Of a stretch of 43,052 nucleotides of DNA, positions 18,268-26,064 are shown in pieces. Every line of letters begins with the position of its first letter. Position 1 is the first letter of the stretch. The position numbers and the translations under genes were made by a program. The notes under the pieces are model-generated. The model ran no database searches. It saw only the letters and a list, made by a program, of their open reading frames with translations, and was not told where the DNA came from. This DNA is from Pelotomaculum propionicicum (GTDB lineage: Bacteria; Bacillota; Desulfotomaculia; Desulfotomaculales; Pelotomaculaceae). The stretch is from assembly GCF_004369225.1 (NCBI RefSeq), contig NZ_QFFZ01000032.1:1-43052 (forward strand), written 5' to 3'.

Positions 18268-19140
18268 CTATACCCTGCTGATATCTCTGTGCCGGACCGT
18301 GATCCGGTAATTCTTTTCACTAAGAATATCCCTCAGCCGGTTAGCCAGGGCGACAGAGCGGTGCATGCCTCCCGTGCAGCCGATGGCAATCATTAAGGTT
18401 GTTTTACCTTCTTTAATGTATTCCGGAATGAGAAACTCCACAAAGTCAGCAAACTTGGCCATGAATTTTTCTGTTGTTTCCGATTTGAAGACAAAGTCCC
18501 GCACCACAGGATCGTTGCCGGTAAAGGCGCGCAGTTCAGCCTGGTAATACGGGTTGGGCAGGAACCTGACGTCAATAACCAGGTCGGAATCAAGCGGTAT
18601 GCCGTATTTATAGCCAAATGAAATCAAGGTTATGTGCAGTCCGGCAGGGGCGGCGCTGTCAGCAAAGATAGCTGATATTTCTTCCTTGAGTTCTTTAACG
18701 GTCATACCTGAGGTGTCGATAACCTTGTGCGCTCCTCCTCTGAGTTCCCGCAGCAAATTACGCTCTTCCCGGATCACGTCCAGTACTTCCCCGTGTGAAC
18801 TGAGCGGGTGGCGCCTCCTGGACTCCTTGAACCGCCTCACCAGGGTTTCGTCGGAGGCCTCCAGGAAAAGTATCTCGTACCTGATGCCATTTGCGTCGAG
18901 TTCCGCCAGCACTTCGAAGAGCGTGTTGAAAAACTCCCCGCCCCTGATATCAACTACCAATGCCATTTTATTAATTTTACTGGCCGCTTGTGCGCAGAGT
19001 TCGGCAAATTTGGGAATCAACGCGGGGGGAAGGTTGTCCACGCAAAAAAAGCCCAGGTCTTCCAGGCTGCGCAGGGCCTGAGTCTTGCCGGCGCCGGACA
19101 GGCCGGTGACAATAACAAGCTTCGGTGTTGGCGTGATCAA
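18268..19140 (-). CDS. rapZ: RapZ/YvcJ-type nucleotide-binding protein
   Basis: A 290-residue P-loop protein. Walker A GLSGAGKT is at residues 13-20. Conserved elements follow: [34 protein letters not shown], and the C-terminal box [17 protein letters not shown]. In E. coli RapZ binds GlcN6P and a small RNA; in Bacillus YvcJ hydrolyses nucleotides. Its neighbour yvcK binds UDP-GlcNAc, so the pair may report on amino-sugar status (inference). The start is TTG. The usual ribosome site is replaced by a run of nine G residues, 8 bases upstream. Confidence 0.95.
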   Translation of the reverse strand: MITPTPKLVIVTGLSGAGKTQALRSLEDLGFFCVDNLPPALIPKFAELCAQAASKINKMALVVDIRGGEFFNTLFEVLAELDANGIRYEILFLEASDETLVRRFKESRRRHPLSSHGEVLDVIREERNLLRELRGGAHKVIDTSGMTVKELKEEISAIFADSAAPAGLHITLISFGYKYGIPLDSDLVIDVRFLPNPYYQAELRAFTGNDPVVRDFVFKSETTEKFMAKFADFVEFLIPEYIKEGKTTLMIAIGCTGGMHRSVALANRLRDILSEKNYRITVRHRDISRV

Positions 19141-19164
19141 AATAGATACCCCCCCCCAATAAGA

Positions 19165-19305
19165 TGTGGGACGTGGGACGTAAGACGTGGGAAAAAGATT
19201 AACTATATGGCAATCTTTTCACTTAGGCGAAAGATTTGTTTCCCTAGAATATCATACTCTTTATAAATGTCCCACTTCTCACGGCCCAAGTCCCACGTCT
19301 CAATG
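19165..19305. repeat. Heptamer-array element 5 (PHP 3' end), mirrored arms
   Basis: The left arm has four units TGTGGGA, CGTGGGA, CGTAAGA, CGTGGGA (19165-19192). The right arm has five units of CCCACTT/CTCACGG type (19271-19305). The 78-base centre is unlike the core of elements 3, 4 and 6, apart from a weak ATATTCTAGGGA match. The element spans the PHP-rapZ gap, and the PHP stop TGA (19300-19302) lies in the last unit. Confidence 0.8.
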
Positions 19306-20034
19306 TACAGCGTTGATGATCATTTCCGCGGGGAACCGCAGCCTCTCCACCAGGGCTATACCGGAGGCAAGGTCCCCCACCGTCTCAGGGTAATGGGCGT
19401 CGCTGTTAATGGCCAGCCTGGCCCCCCTGTACGCGGCGGCGCGGACGATTTCTTCTTTATTATAATGGTGCCCGGTATTAACTTCAAGGGCGGTTTCCCT
19501 CCCGGCGCAGGCCCTGGCAAGTTCGTCGGGATCCGCGGGCAGCATCAGGTCCGGGTGGCTGATAATGTCGACCCGGTAGCTGTAAACCGTGCCAAGAAGA
19601 GCCTTGGTATTGGCATTGCGCATTTTGGCCCGGGCGCTCCTGCTCAGCTTGGCCGCCAGGTTGGGCAGGGTGTAACACAGGGCGTCGCCAAGCCTGTCCG
19701 GTACATAATAAGGGTGCAGGCCCGCGAGCAACAGGTCAAGCTGTCCTATGATTTCTTCAGGCAGGTCCAGGCGGCCGTCGCTGCTGATGACAGCCGCCTC
19801 GGCGCCCACCAGCGCCCTTACTTCCGGAAAACTGTCAGCCAGCCCGGCTACTTCTTCCTTAATAGTCAGGAAGGTTTCCGGCCCGGCCACGCCGATGCCG
19901 ATACCCCTGGGCCCGTGGTCGGTTATGGCCACCGCCGCCAGCCCCCGGCCGGCGGCCGCCCGGATGTTTTCGGCCGGGGTGCCCCGGCCGTCGCTGTATG
20001 TAGTATGGGTATGGTAGTCTGCGAATAGTTTCAA
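19300..20034 (-). CDS. PHP-domain phosphoesterase (YcdX-like)
   Basis: A 244-residue PHP protein. The four metal-binding motifs are visible: DYHTHTTYSDG (about 6-16), TDHGP (about 39), the central AGLHPYYV and DIISHPDL, and the C-terminal INSDAHYPE. The family includes histidinol phosphatases and many sugar-phosphatases of unknown substrate. The start is TTG, overlapping the stop of the isomerase gene by four bases (TTGA), so it is coupled to it. Downstream of an isomerase and a debranching enzyme, it may act on a sugar phosphate, but nothing proves this. Confidence 0.87.
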   Translation of the reverse strand: MKLFADYHTHTTYSDGRGTPAENIRAAAGRGLAAVAITDHGPRGIGIGVAGPETFLTIKEEVAGLADSFPEVRALVGAEAAVISSDGRLDLPEEIIGQLDLLLAGLHPYYVPDRLGDALCYTLPNLAAKLSRSARAKMRNANTKALLGTVYSYRVDIISHPDLMLPADPDELARACAGRETALEVNTGHHYNKEEIVRAAAYRGARLAINSDAHYPETVGDLASGIALVERLRFPAEMIINAVH

Positions 20035-21044
20035 AGTTTTTGCAGCTCCTGCTTGAGATAATCGATCACTTTAACCGGCCCGGGGTCGATGCCGTAAAGC
20101 GCGGCCAGGTACACACTCGTGTAGTCGCCGGTGTAGATCAGGGAAAAAAGCCTGGACAGGGCGTTGTCGCCGGAAGACCAGACTTCCGTGTACCCGTCGA
20201 CTACATCCTTGATTACTCCTTTGGTAATTTCCATGCGTTTTTGCACCTGGGGATGATCCTGCCCGTCCCTGAGTATAATCACGTGTATCCTTTTCAGAAT
20301 CTCCGCCGGCAGCTGGAAGCCGACAATTTCATTATGGTTCAGCTCGGGGAAAACGTTCCAGTAGGCCGGCACCTTGGCGTTCTCGTTAATCTGCCCCTTC
20401 CACCTCTGCGCCACGACCTCGGTAGTGCCGGTAGAACCCCAGATTACAGGTATTTTTTGATGGAGCTTGCAGGCAATCTGTTTGGCCGGGTTTTCCGCCA
20501 TGGGGGACTGGGCGCCGAGCTTCGTATGCAGTTCCCTGACAAAACCGGCCATCGCCATTATTTCGCCGTCCAAACCGGGCAAAAAACCCAGCCGCTGCAG
20601 GATTTTCAGCGCGGGGATAAATAAAAAGCCGGTTGCCGCCCGCGGCGCGTAGCCGGACGGTACCTTCACCAGGGGCACGCCGTCCCGCAAGGCCATCTCG
20701 CCTAGTTTTCCGCCGGTGGAAATGACAATGACGGAAGCCCCCCTGGCCTGTGCCTGCTCGTAAGCGCTCAGGGTTTCCTCAGTATTGCCGGAATAGCTGA
20801 TGGCAAAAACCAGTGTGTCAGGCCCGACAAATTCAGGCACGGTATAATCCCTGTTTACAATTACAGGTATGGAAATCTTGTCGGCGGCGTATACCCTGAG
20901 CAGGTCTCCCCCGATGGCCGAGCCGCCGAGCCCGGTAACCAGGATATTGGAGATGGCTTCAATTTCGGGCAGTTTAACCTGTTCACTCAAATTGCCGCAA
21001 GCCTCCGAACACTGCAGCGGCAGACCGTCCAGCGCCGCCAGCAT
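20031..21044 (-). CDS. Bifunctional phosphoglucose/phosphomannose isomerase
   Basis: A SIS-domain isomerase interconverting fructose-6-phosphate with glucose- or mannose-6-phosphate. It has LVTGLGGSAIGGDLLRVYA, the phosphate site SYSGNTEETLSA, PSGYAPRAATGFLF, IWGSTGTTEVVAQRWKGQINENAK and ELNHNEIVGF. From the ATG at 21044 it has 337 residues, but family members start about 20 residues earlier. The frame upstream is open and resembles the family (DLNNVEGLCRIDSKGM). An ATT at 21102-21104 sits eight bases after GGAAGGAGG and overlaps the GDE stop as ATTAA. The true start may therefore be that ATT, giving 357 residues; no ATG, GTG or TTG lies between. It is coupled to GDE upstream and PHP downstream. 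Confidence 0.92.
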   Translation of the reverse strand: MLAALDGLPLQCSEACGNLSEQVKLPEIEAISNILVTGLGGSAIGGDLLRVYAADKISIPVIVNRDYTVPEFVGPDTLVFAISYSGNTEETLSAYEQAQARGASVIVISTGGKLGEMALRDGVPLVKVPSGYAPRAATGFLFIPALKILQRLGFLPGLDGEIMAMAGFVRELHTKLGAQSPMAENPAKQIACKLHQKIPVIWGSTGTTEVVAQRWKGQINENAKVPAYWNVFPELNHNEIVGFQLPAEILKRIHVIILRDGQDHPQVQKRMEITKGVIKDVVDGYTEVWSSGDNALSRLFSLIYTGDYTSVYLAALYGIDPGPVKVIDYLKQELQKL

Positions 21045-21099
21045 ACCCTTCGAGTCAATCCTGCACAGTCCCTCAACATTGTTTAAATCAAACTGCTGG

Positions 21100-23112
21100 T
21101 TAATGATTTTTGCCTCCTTCCAGTTCCTTTATTTTTTTCCGCCCCGGGGGCTGAATTTCCAGCACATCTTCCACATAAGCCCGCAACACCTCAGCCACTC
21201 CCCAGGCCTGGGCGATACACCCCCGCGGGAAAGCCGGCTCGTCACCGTCAAATATCTCGGAAATATACCCTACCCCGTGGTCACGCAGCTGGCTGCGGAA
21301 GGGGGCAACAAACAGCCGGGCCTGGGTGAGGCTGTCCGCGCTGTAGTTGTGCGCCCGCCGGTAGGCGGTAATAAAAGGTCCAATCAGCCAGCTCCAGGCG
21401 GTGCCCTGGTGGTAAGCGCCGTCACGCCTCAGCCGGTCGCCCCTGTAAACCCCCTGGTAGGAAGGGTCCCACGGTGACAGGCTGCGGATACCGTAGGTAA
21501 CATAAAGCTCCCGCCAGACTTTTCGCACCACCAGTACTGCCTGCTCCCGGCTAAGCATGCTGTACGGCAGGCTTGCCGCCAGCAGCTGGTTTGGCCTGAC
21601 ACTGCTGTCCGCGCCTGCCGGAGTCACCACATCATAAAGATAACCGCCGCTTTCGTCCCAAAACTCCTGCTGAAAACTAGCTTTGATTTTATCCGGCAGG
21701 TCCGCGTAAAGAGCATCCCGCCCCAAAAGGACCGACAGCAGGTTAAACACCCGGATCGCGTTATACCAGAGGGCGTTTATCTCCACAGCCTTGCCGTGCC
21801 TGGGGGTCACCACCCAGTCATCCACCTTGGCGTCCATCCAGGTCAGCTGCACACACGGGGACCCGGCGCTGAGAAGTCCGTCCTGATCCATTACTATGTC
21901 GTAGTCAGTGCCTTTCATGTACCAGTCGATAATTTCTTTTACTGTGTCATAGAGATTATGCCGGACAAATTCCAGGTCTGCGGTATAAACCAGGTATTTG
22001 TAGACTGCGTTGACAAACCAGAGTGAGGCGTCGACGGTATTGAAAACCGGGTCAGCCAGCCCGTCAAAAAAAGCGTTGGGCAGCAGCCCCTTTTGACAAT
22101 GGCCGGCGAATGTGTCCAGGATTTCGCGCGCTTCCTGGAAACGCCCGGTCACCAGAGTCAGCCCCGGCAAGGCAATCATGGCGTCCCGCCCCCAGTCGGC
22201 AAACCAGGGATAACCGGCTATCACAGTTTTTTTGCCGGTGGAGCGCCGCTGCACGATAAACGCGTCCGCTGCCCGCACTAAGCCGCGGGCAAGGTGATCC
22301 CTGTAGCCCGCCTTAGTTACAAGTTCCTTGAGCCGGTTTTTTTCAGCCCGCAGCAGCTCTTCCCCGTCCAGGCCGCCGGTTTCGGCAGTGGAGGCAACCA
22401 CTGTGATAGTTTTGCTTTCCCCCGCCGCAAACGGAATTTTAAAAACACCTGGCAGGTAGAGGTCCTCGTAAGGGTTTTCCCCCCGCTCCCGCTCCGCCGC
22501 GTAAAACATGCCGTTAAACCACTTGCCGTCGGCTATGTATTCACCAGCGTCACAAGTGAGCAGCAGGGAAGGCATGTCTTCCCTGCTTGCCAGCATGACC
22601 CCGCCCTTTACTTTACTCTGGGTAAAATTAATTTCTCCCGCACTGGTCATAAAGTGGTGGCCGCGGCAGTTAACCATGGGGGTCAGGGTCAGCAAGCCGG
22701 GTTCGGCCCCGTTGAGCACCCGGTACAGAACAACGCTGGTGTTCTGGCCGTGCACCATGAAAACTGTCTTTTCCAGAAAAATATCTCCAAAACTATAGGT
22801 AAAGGTAGGAATAGGGTTGATCGCAACCTGCTGCAGGTGGACAAATCCAAGTTCCGAAAAACCTGACTTGTGCTCATTGGCTGCTAAATTATAGGTGCAG
22901 TCACCGGCCGTAAACCGTTCGTCAAGCTTACTGAGCAGGACCATCCGCCAGCCGGGCGGATTGAGGGCCGCGGTCAGCAGGGCGTGGTACTTGCGGGTGT
23001 TGGCGTTGATAATGGTGCCTGAGGCATAGCCGCCGATGCCGTTGGTCACCAGCCACTCTTTTTGAGCGCCCTGCTCAAAGGTGCGCCAGTCATTCTTACC
23101 AAAAAAATACAC
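21100..23112 (-). CDS. Amylo-alpha-1,6-glucosidase (glycogen-debranching, GH133)
   Basis: A 670-residue debranching enzyme. The N-terminal bacterial GDE domain has FGKNDWRTFEQGAQKEWLVTNGIGGY (first 26 residues), NTRKYHALL and NPIPTFTYSF. The C-terminal (alpha/alpha)6 catalytic domain has GYPWFADWGRDAMIALPGL, PNAFFDG, NTVDASLWFVNAVYKY, SPCVQLTWMDAKV and the acid-rich QGTAWSW. I start at GTG 23112, which has GGGGGGAGGGGG upstream and matches the family N-terminus. The longer frame to 23163 only reads the 29-bp palindrome. With the isomerase, PHP and HAD genes it forms a sugar-mobilising cluster (inference). Confidence 0.93.
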   Translation of the reverse strand: MYFFGKNDWRTFEQGAQKEWLVTNGIGGYASGTIINANTRKYHALLTAALNPPGWRMVLLSKLDERFTAGDCTYNLAANEHKSGFSELGFVHLQQVAINPIPTFTYSFGDIFLEKTVFMVHGQNTSVVLYRVLNGAEPGLLTLTPMVNCRGHHFMTSAGEINFTQSKVKGGVMLASREDMPSLLLTCDAGEYIADGKWFNGMFYAAERERGENPYEDLYLPGVFKIPFAAGESKTITVVASTAETGGLDGEELLRAEKNRLKELVTKAGYRDHLARGLVRAADAFIVQRRSTGKKTVIAGYPWFADWGRDAMIALPGLTLVTGRFQEAREILDTFAGHCQKGLLPNAFFDGLADPVFNTVDASLWFVNAVYKYLVYTADLEFVRHNLYDTVKEIIDWYMKGTDYDIVMDQDGLLSAGSPCVQLTWMDAKVDDWVVTPRHGKAVEINALWYNAIRVFNLLSVLLGRDALYADLPDKIKASFQQEFWDESGGYLYDVVTPAGADSSVRPNQLLAASLPYSMLSREQAVLVVRKVWRELYVTYGIRSLSPWDPSYQGVYRGDRLRRDGAYHQGTAWSWLIGPFITAYRRAHNYSADSLTQARLFVAPFRSQLRDHGVGYISEIFDGDEPAFPRGCIAQAWGVAEVLRAYVEDVLEIQPPGRKKIKELEGGKNH

Positions 23113-23133
23113 CGCCTGCCCCCTCCCCCCGTT

Positions 23134-23162
23134 TGAGACAAGGGGACGGTTCTCTTGTCTCA
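23134..23162 (+). repeat. 29-bp TGAGACA palindrome, copy 2
   Basis: Begins TGAGACAAGGGGACGGTTCT and ends TGTCTCA. Its minus strand starts with ATGAGACAA, giving a false ATG start for the GDE frame directly upstream of the GDE ribosome site. Confidence 0.88.
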
Positions 23163-23294
23163 TTTTAACGGTCTCTTTTAAAACTACCTGTAATTTAGGG
23201 ATGAGCTCCCCACTTGTTATTATGACTAATGATAGTTTTGCTTAAACTCCCGGGAATAATTCCGCAATTTACCCTCTGCATCAGAATCTCACAG

Positions 23295-23312
23295 GGCCTG
23301 TAATTACAGGCC
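23295..23312. promoter_or_regulatory. Perfect 18-bp palindrome upstream of the GDE gene
   Basis: GGCCTGTAATTACAGGCC is a perfect dyad with no spacer. It lies about 185 bases upstream of the GDE start, in the Cof-GDE gap. Such short dyads are typical operators, but no regulator gene is nearby. Apart from this, the palindrome at 23134 and the array element at 23389, nothing else is visible between 23113 and 23552. Confidence 0.4.
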
Positions 23313-23388
23313 TAAAGAAGTATCTGAAACTGCAGGTGTGTCTTAATTCAAAAAAAATGTTCAGTTGAATCTAAACTGCAATTTTGGT

Positions 23389-23565
23389 CGTGGGACGTGG
23401 GTCGTGAGACGTGAGAATGAAAGATTGCCTTAAGGGTCCAAGACCTCGGGGTAATACATAATACCCGACGACTAAACTGGTGCAAATTTATTCGCCACAA
23501 CTGGTAGTCCCGGCAGGAATGCAGGATATACCCACGACCCACGTCTCACGTCTCACGACCCAATT
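23389..23565. repeat. Heptamer-array element 6 (Cof 3' end), mirrored arms with two cores
   Basis: The left arm has units CGTGGGA, CGTGGGT, CGTGAGA, CGTGAGA (23389-23416). Core II follows (GAATGAAAGATTGCCTTAAG then GGTCCAAGACC, 23415-23445), then about 60 unique bases, then inverted core I (minus-strand TATATCCTGCATTCCTGCCG, about 23510-23530). The right arm has five units of CCCACGA/CTCACGT type (23531-23565). The Cof stop TGA (23553-23555) lies in the fourth unit of the right arm. Confidence 0.82.
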
Positions 23566-24362
23566 AGCACAAACTTCTCCAGCGCCTCCACCACACCGTC
23601 GCCATAAGAGGCGGACGTCACGTAGTCAGCCTTTTCCTTGATCTCGTCCCTGGCGTTGGCCACCACCACACCCAGACCGGCGTACTCCAGCATATCCAGG
23701 TCGTTGTAGCTGTCGCCCAGCGCCATAACTTCCTCCCTTTGCACCCCGAAATAATCCGCCAGGAAAGCCAGCGCCTGTCCTTTAGTGGCCTGCGTGTGGG
23801 AAAATTCAAGAAAATGAGGCTTCGATTTGCTTATATGAGCCCGGCCCCGGTAAAGCGGAATCAGTTCGGCGGCAAGCTGGTCAATCAAAGGTTCCTTCGC
23901 TATAGCCAGGATTTTCGTAGGATCGCGGTCAAGGTAATGCAGCAAGTCACCTACCACTTCCGCTTGCACTCCCGATATGGACACATACCGGCGGCTTTCG
24001 GGGGTTTCACGCTCAACCAGCAGCCGGTCGTCCAGGTAGCCGTTGATGGGATAGCCCAATTGGTGAACCCTGGCGATCAGTTCCCTGGCGCAGTCCAGGG
24101 GCAGCGGGCGGTACACCAGCACCTCCCCCGACAGGGAATTCTTCACCAGCGCCCCCTGGTAAGTGATCAGTGGAATTTCAATACCCAACTCCCCGGCAAT
24201 GCGCGCCGCGGACCTGTACATGCGCCCGGTGGAGACTGTTATATGCACTCCCTTGGCACGCACCGCCTTCACCGCTTCTTTGACCCGGCCGGTAATACTC
24301 AGGTCCTCGGCAAGCAGCGTGTCGTCCAGATCCACCGCGACCAGTTTGTATTTTCCCCGCAT
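23553..24362 (-). CDS. Cof-type HAD-superfamily phosphatase
   Basis: A 269-residue HAD phosphatase of the Cof (IIB) subfamily. Motif I VAVDLDDTLL (Asp nucleophile, about residues 10-12), motif II TVSTGRMY, motif III Lys in QATKGQALAFLADYFG, and motif IV GDSYNDLDMLEYAG are all present, with the alpha/beta cap between motifs II and III. Cof proteins dephosphorylate sugar phosphates, FMN or HMP-PP; the substrate is not predictable. ATG has AGGAGG upstream. The frame stops inside heptamer repeats (residues ...LIGS). Confidence 0.93.
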   Translation of the reverse strand: MRGKYKLVAVDLDDTLLAEDLSITGRVKEAVKAVRAKGVHITVSTGRMYRSAARIAGELGIEIPLITYQGALVKNSLSGEVLVYRPLPLDCARELIARVHQLGYPINGYLDDRLLVERETPESRRYVSISGVQAEVVGDLLHYLDRDPTKILAIAKEPLIDQLAAELIPLYRGRAHISKSKPHFLEFSHTQATKGQALAFLADYFGVQREEVMALGDSYNDLDMLEYAGLGVVVANARDEIKEKADYVTSASYGDGVVEALEKFVLIGS

Positions 24363-24442
24363 ATTTCCTCCTGTTAGGTTTATCTCATTTCAACTTGTGG
24401 ATTTTATACAGATTATACCACATAAATAAAATATAAGAAATC

Positions 24443-25088
24443 TCAGCAAAATCGCTTGTCTATTCCCAGGGAAGGACGGTAAGGCCGGTGGGATGACATC
24501 GCCTCAATAACGTCGGCCACGGCCAGAATTCTGGCTTCTAAAAAAATATCATTTCCTGACAGGCCCATCCGGTCGTTTACCCCTTGTCATTATGTGGCGA
24601 ATTGATTTTTGTTGAGTCTGTCAGCATGTTAAAACGCTTAAAAAAAATCTCATTTTCACTTTCTGTCAGTGCTTCGCCAAGTAACCTCTTCTCCAATATC
24701 TCACCTGGTATAGTAACACAGCCAATCTGCGAGAGCATTGCCGCCAGCTCAATTTCCCATGTTTTTCCAGACCCAGGCGGACCGCAAGCCTTCGGGCCTT
24801 ACTGCGCAGACGGGAAGACTGGCTAAAGGCAATCGGGTTAACAATGGTCAAAATGTCTATTAAAATTTTAACACTGCCTTTTAAAGTCTTCTCCAAAAGA
24901 ACTCGTTCGGCGGTTACAAGACGATACTGTACTAACGCCAAATCCAGCACACTTATAAAGTCATCAGTTGGACACGGCTTTGTAAGAAAGCGAAAAACGT
25001 TCCCTTTATTTACAGCATCAATAGCTGACTGCATATCAGCCTGACCCGTCGGCATGCGGAAATCAGAAACCACAACGGCAAACGTTTA
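24443..25088 (-). pseudogene. Remnant of a response regulator with HD-GYP domain
   Basis: Read on the minus strand from 25088: FAVVVSDFRMP, the receiver strand with the phosphorylatable Asp. Then an abrupt join to TGQADMQSAIDAVNKGNVFRFLTKPCP, where about 20 receiver residues are missing. Then the linker QYRLVTAERVLLEKTLKGSVKILIDILTIVNP and the start of an HD-type domain. A frameshift near 24780 moves the match to another frame (EIELAAMLSQIGCVTIPGEI, then LEKRLLGEALTESE). After another deletion, GLSGNDIFLEARILAVADVI and EAMSSHRPYRP, the conserved GYP-side block of HD-GYP proteins, occur near 24470-24560. The N-terminus is cut off exactly at the transposase unit. It once probably encoded a cyclic-di-GMP phosphodiesterase regulator. 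Confidence 0.8.
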
Positions 25089-25089
25089 A

Positions 25090-26064
25090 ATGGTGCCAGT
25101 TGTTGAATTGTTGAATTAAATTGCCCAGTTGTTGATAATTTTGTCCAAAAAAAGGTGAAATGGTATGCTGTGGAGAATCAGTATTAAGGTGATAATATGG
25201 GTAGAGACCCTCGTCCGCATGCAGTCAATACAATTTATCATGTAACAGCCCGTGGCAATAACCGGGAAGATTTGTTCTTATCTGATAAGGACCGCGAAGC
25301 ATATCTCAGGTTATGGCGGAAATATAGTCGGGAGCTGGAGTTCGACGTCTACGCATATGTTTTGATGACGAATCATGTGCACTGGCTGATTCGAACCGGT
25401 AGGGTATCCATTTCTGTTGTAATCCACAGTATCCATAGTGTATATGCAAGAATATTCAACCAGACCCACGAAAGGGTAGGGCATGTTTTTCAAGGAAGAT
25501 TCGGTTCACAGGTTTGCCTGGATGACAGGTACCTTTTATCTCTTTGCCGTTATATACACAGAAATCCCTTGAAAGCAGGGCTGGTGGAAAATTTGTCCGA
25601 ATATCCTTGGAGCAGTTATTCCGACCTGTGCGGCAAAAGAAATGATACTCTGGTAAATCAGGGATTCTGGACTGATTATTTTAATGAGCCGATAGCTAAA
25701 GGAGTTCGTGAATTGGTGGAGGGAAAGGCTGAAGAATATGAATTAGGTTTAACAGAGCAACCTCCATTCAAATGCAAGAGTAATGATAAAAATGAAAAAC
25801 GTCCCGGTCTTGATGAGTTGGCTGGCGTTATAGCCGGGAGGCTTCAAACCACGACTGAAGAACTACAGGGCGAAAGCCGCCTGCAGAGATGTGTGCAGGC
25901 ACGGAAACAATTCATTATTGAAGCTGTTCGAGATCATGCGTATAAACGTTCCGAGGTAGCCCGTTTTCTTAAAAAGGACCGGTCATTAGTGACTAAGGTG
26001 TTGCAGGGACAGTTTTAATCCCCGTTTGCTGGGAGTTATTCAACAATTCAACAACTGGCACCAT
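25090..26064 (+). mobile_element. RAYT transposase unit with perfect 27-bp terminal inverted repeats
   Basis: Bases 25090-25116 (ATGGTGCCAGTTGTTGAATT, then GTTGAAT) are repeated exactly and inverted at 26038-26064. They flank the Y1 transposase gene at 25197-26018. Each repeat contains two TTGTTGAAT direct repeats, and CCAGTTGTTGA recurs once more inside the left end (25125-25135). The left end abuts the truncated response-regulator remnant. The right end runs into uvrC so that the uvrC stop lies within it. The unit is 975 bp. No target duplication is visible outside the repeats beyond AT/AT. Confidence 0.85.
25197..26018 (+). CDS. REP-associated tyrosine transposase (Y1/IS200-like, RAYT)
   Basis: A 273-residue Y1 transposase. 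The N-terminal HUH domain starts with the RAYT signature NTIYHVTARGNNREDLF. The metal-binding HUH is in YVLMTNHVHWLIRTG (about residues 58-72), and the catalytic Tyr is in LCRYIHRNPLKAGLVE (about 120). The C-terminal third (about 205-270) is basic and ends in an HTH-like HAYKRSEVARFLKKDRSLVTKVL. The length and the C-terminal extension fit RAYTs rather than classical IS200 TnpA (about 150 residues). ATG has AAGGTGAT upstream. All key residues are intact, so the enzyme may be active. Confidence 0.93.
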   Translation: MGRDPRPHAVNTIYHVTARGNNREDLFLSDKDREAYLRLWRKYSRELEFDVYAYVLMTNHVHWLIRTGRVSISVVIHSIHSVYARIFNQTHERVGHVFQGRFGSQVCLDDRYLLSLCRYIHRNPLKAGLVENLSEYPWSSYSDLCGKRNDTLVNQGFWTDYFNEPIAKGVRELVEGKAEEYELGLTEQPPFKCKSNDKNEKRPGLDELAGVIAGRLQTTTEELQGESRLQRCVQARKQFIIEAVRDHAYKRSEVARFLKKDRSLVTKVLQGQF

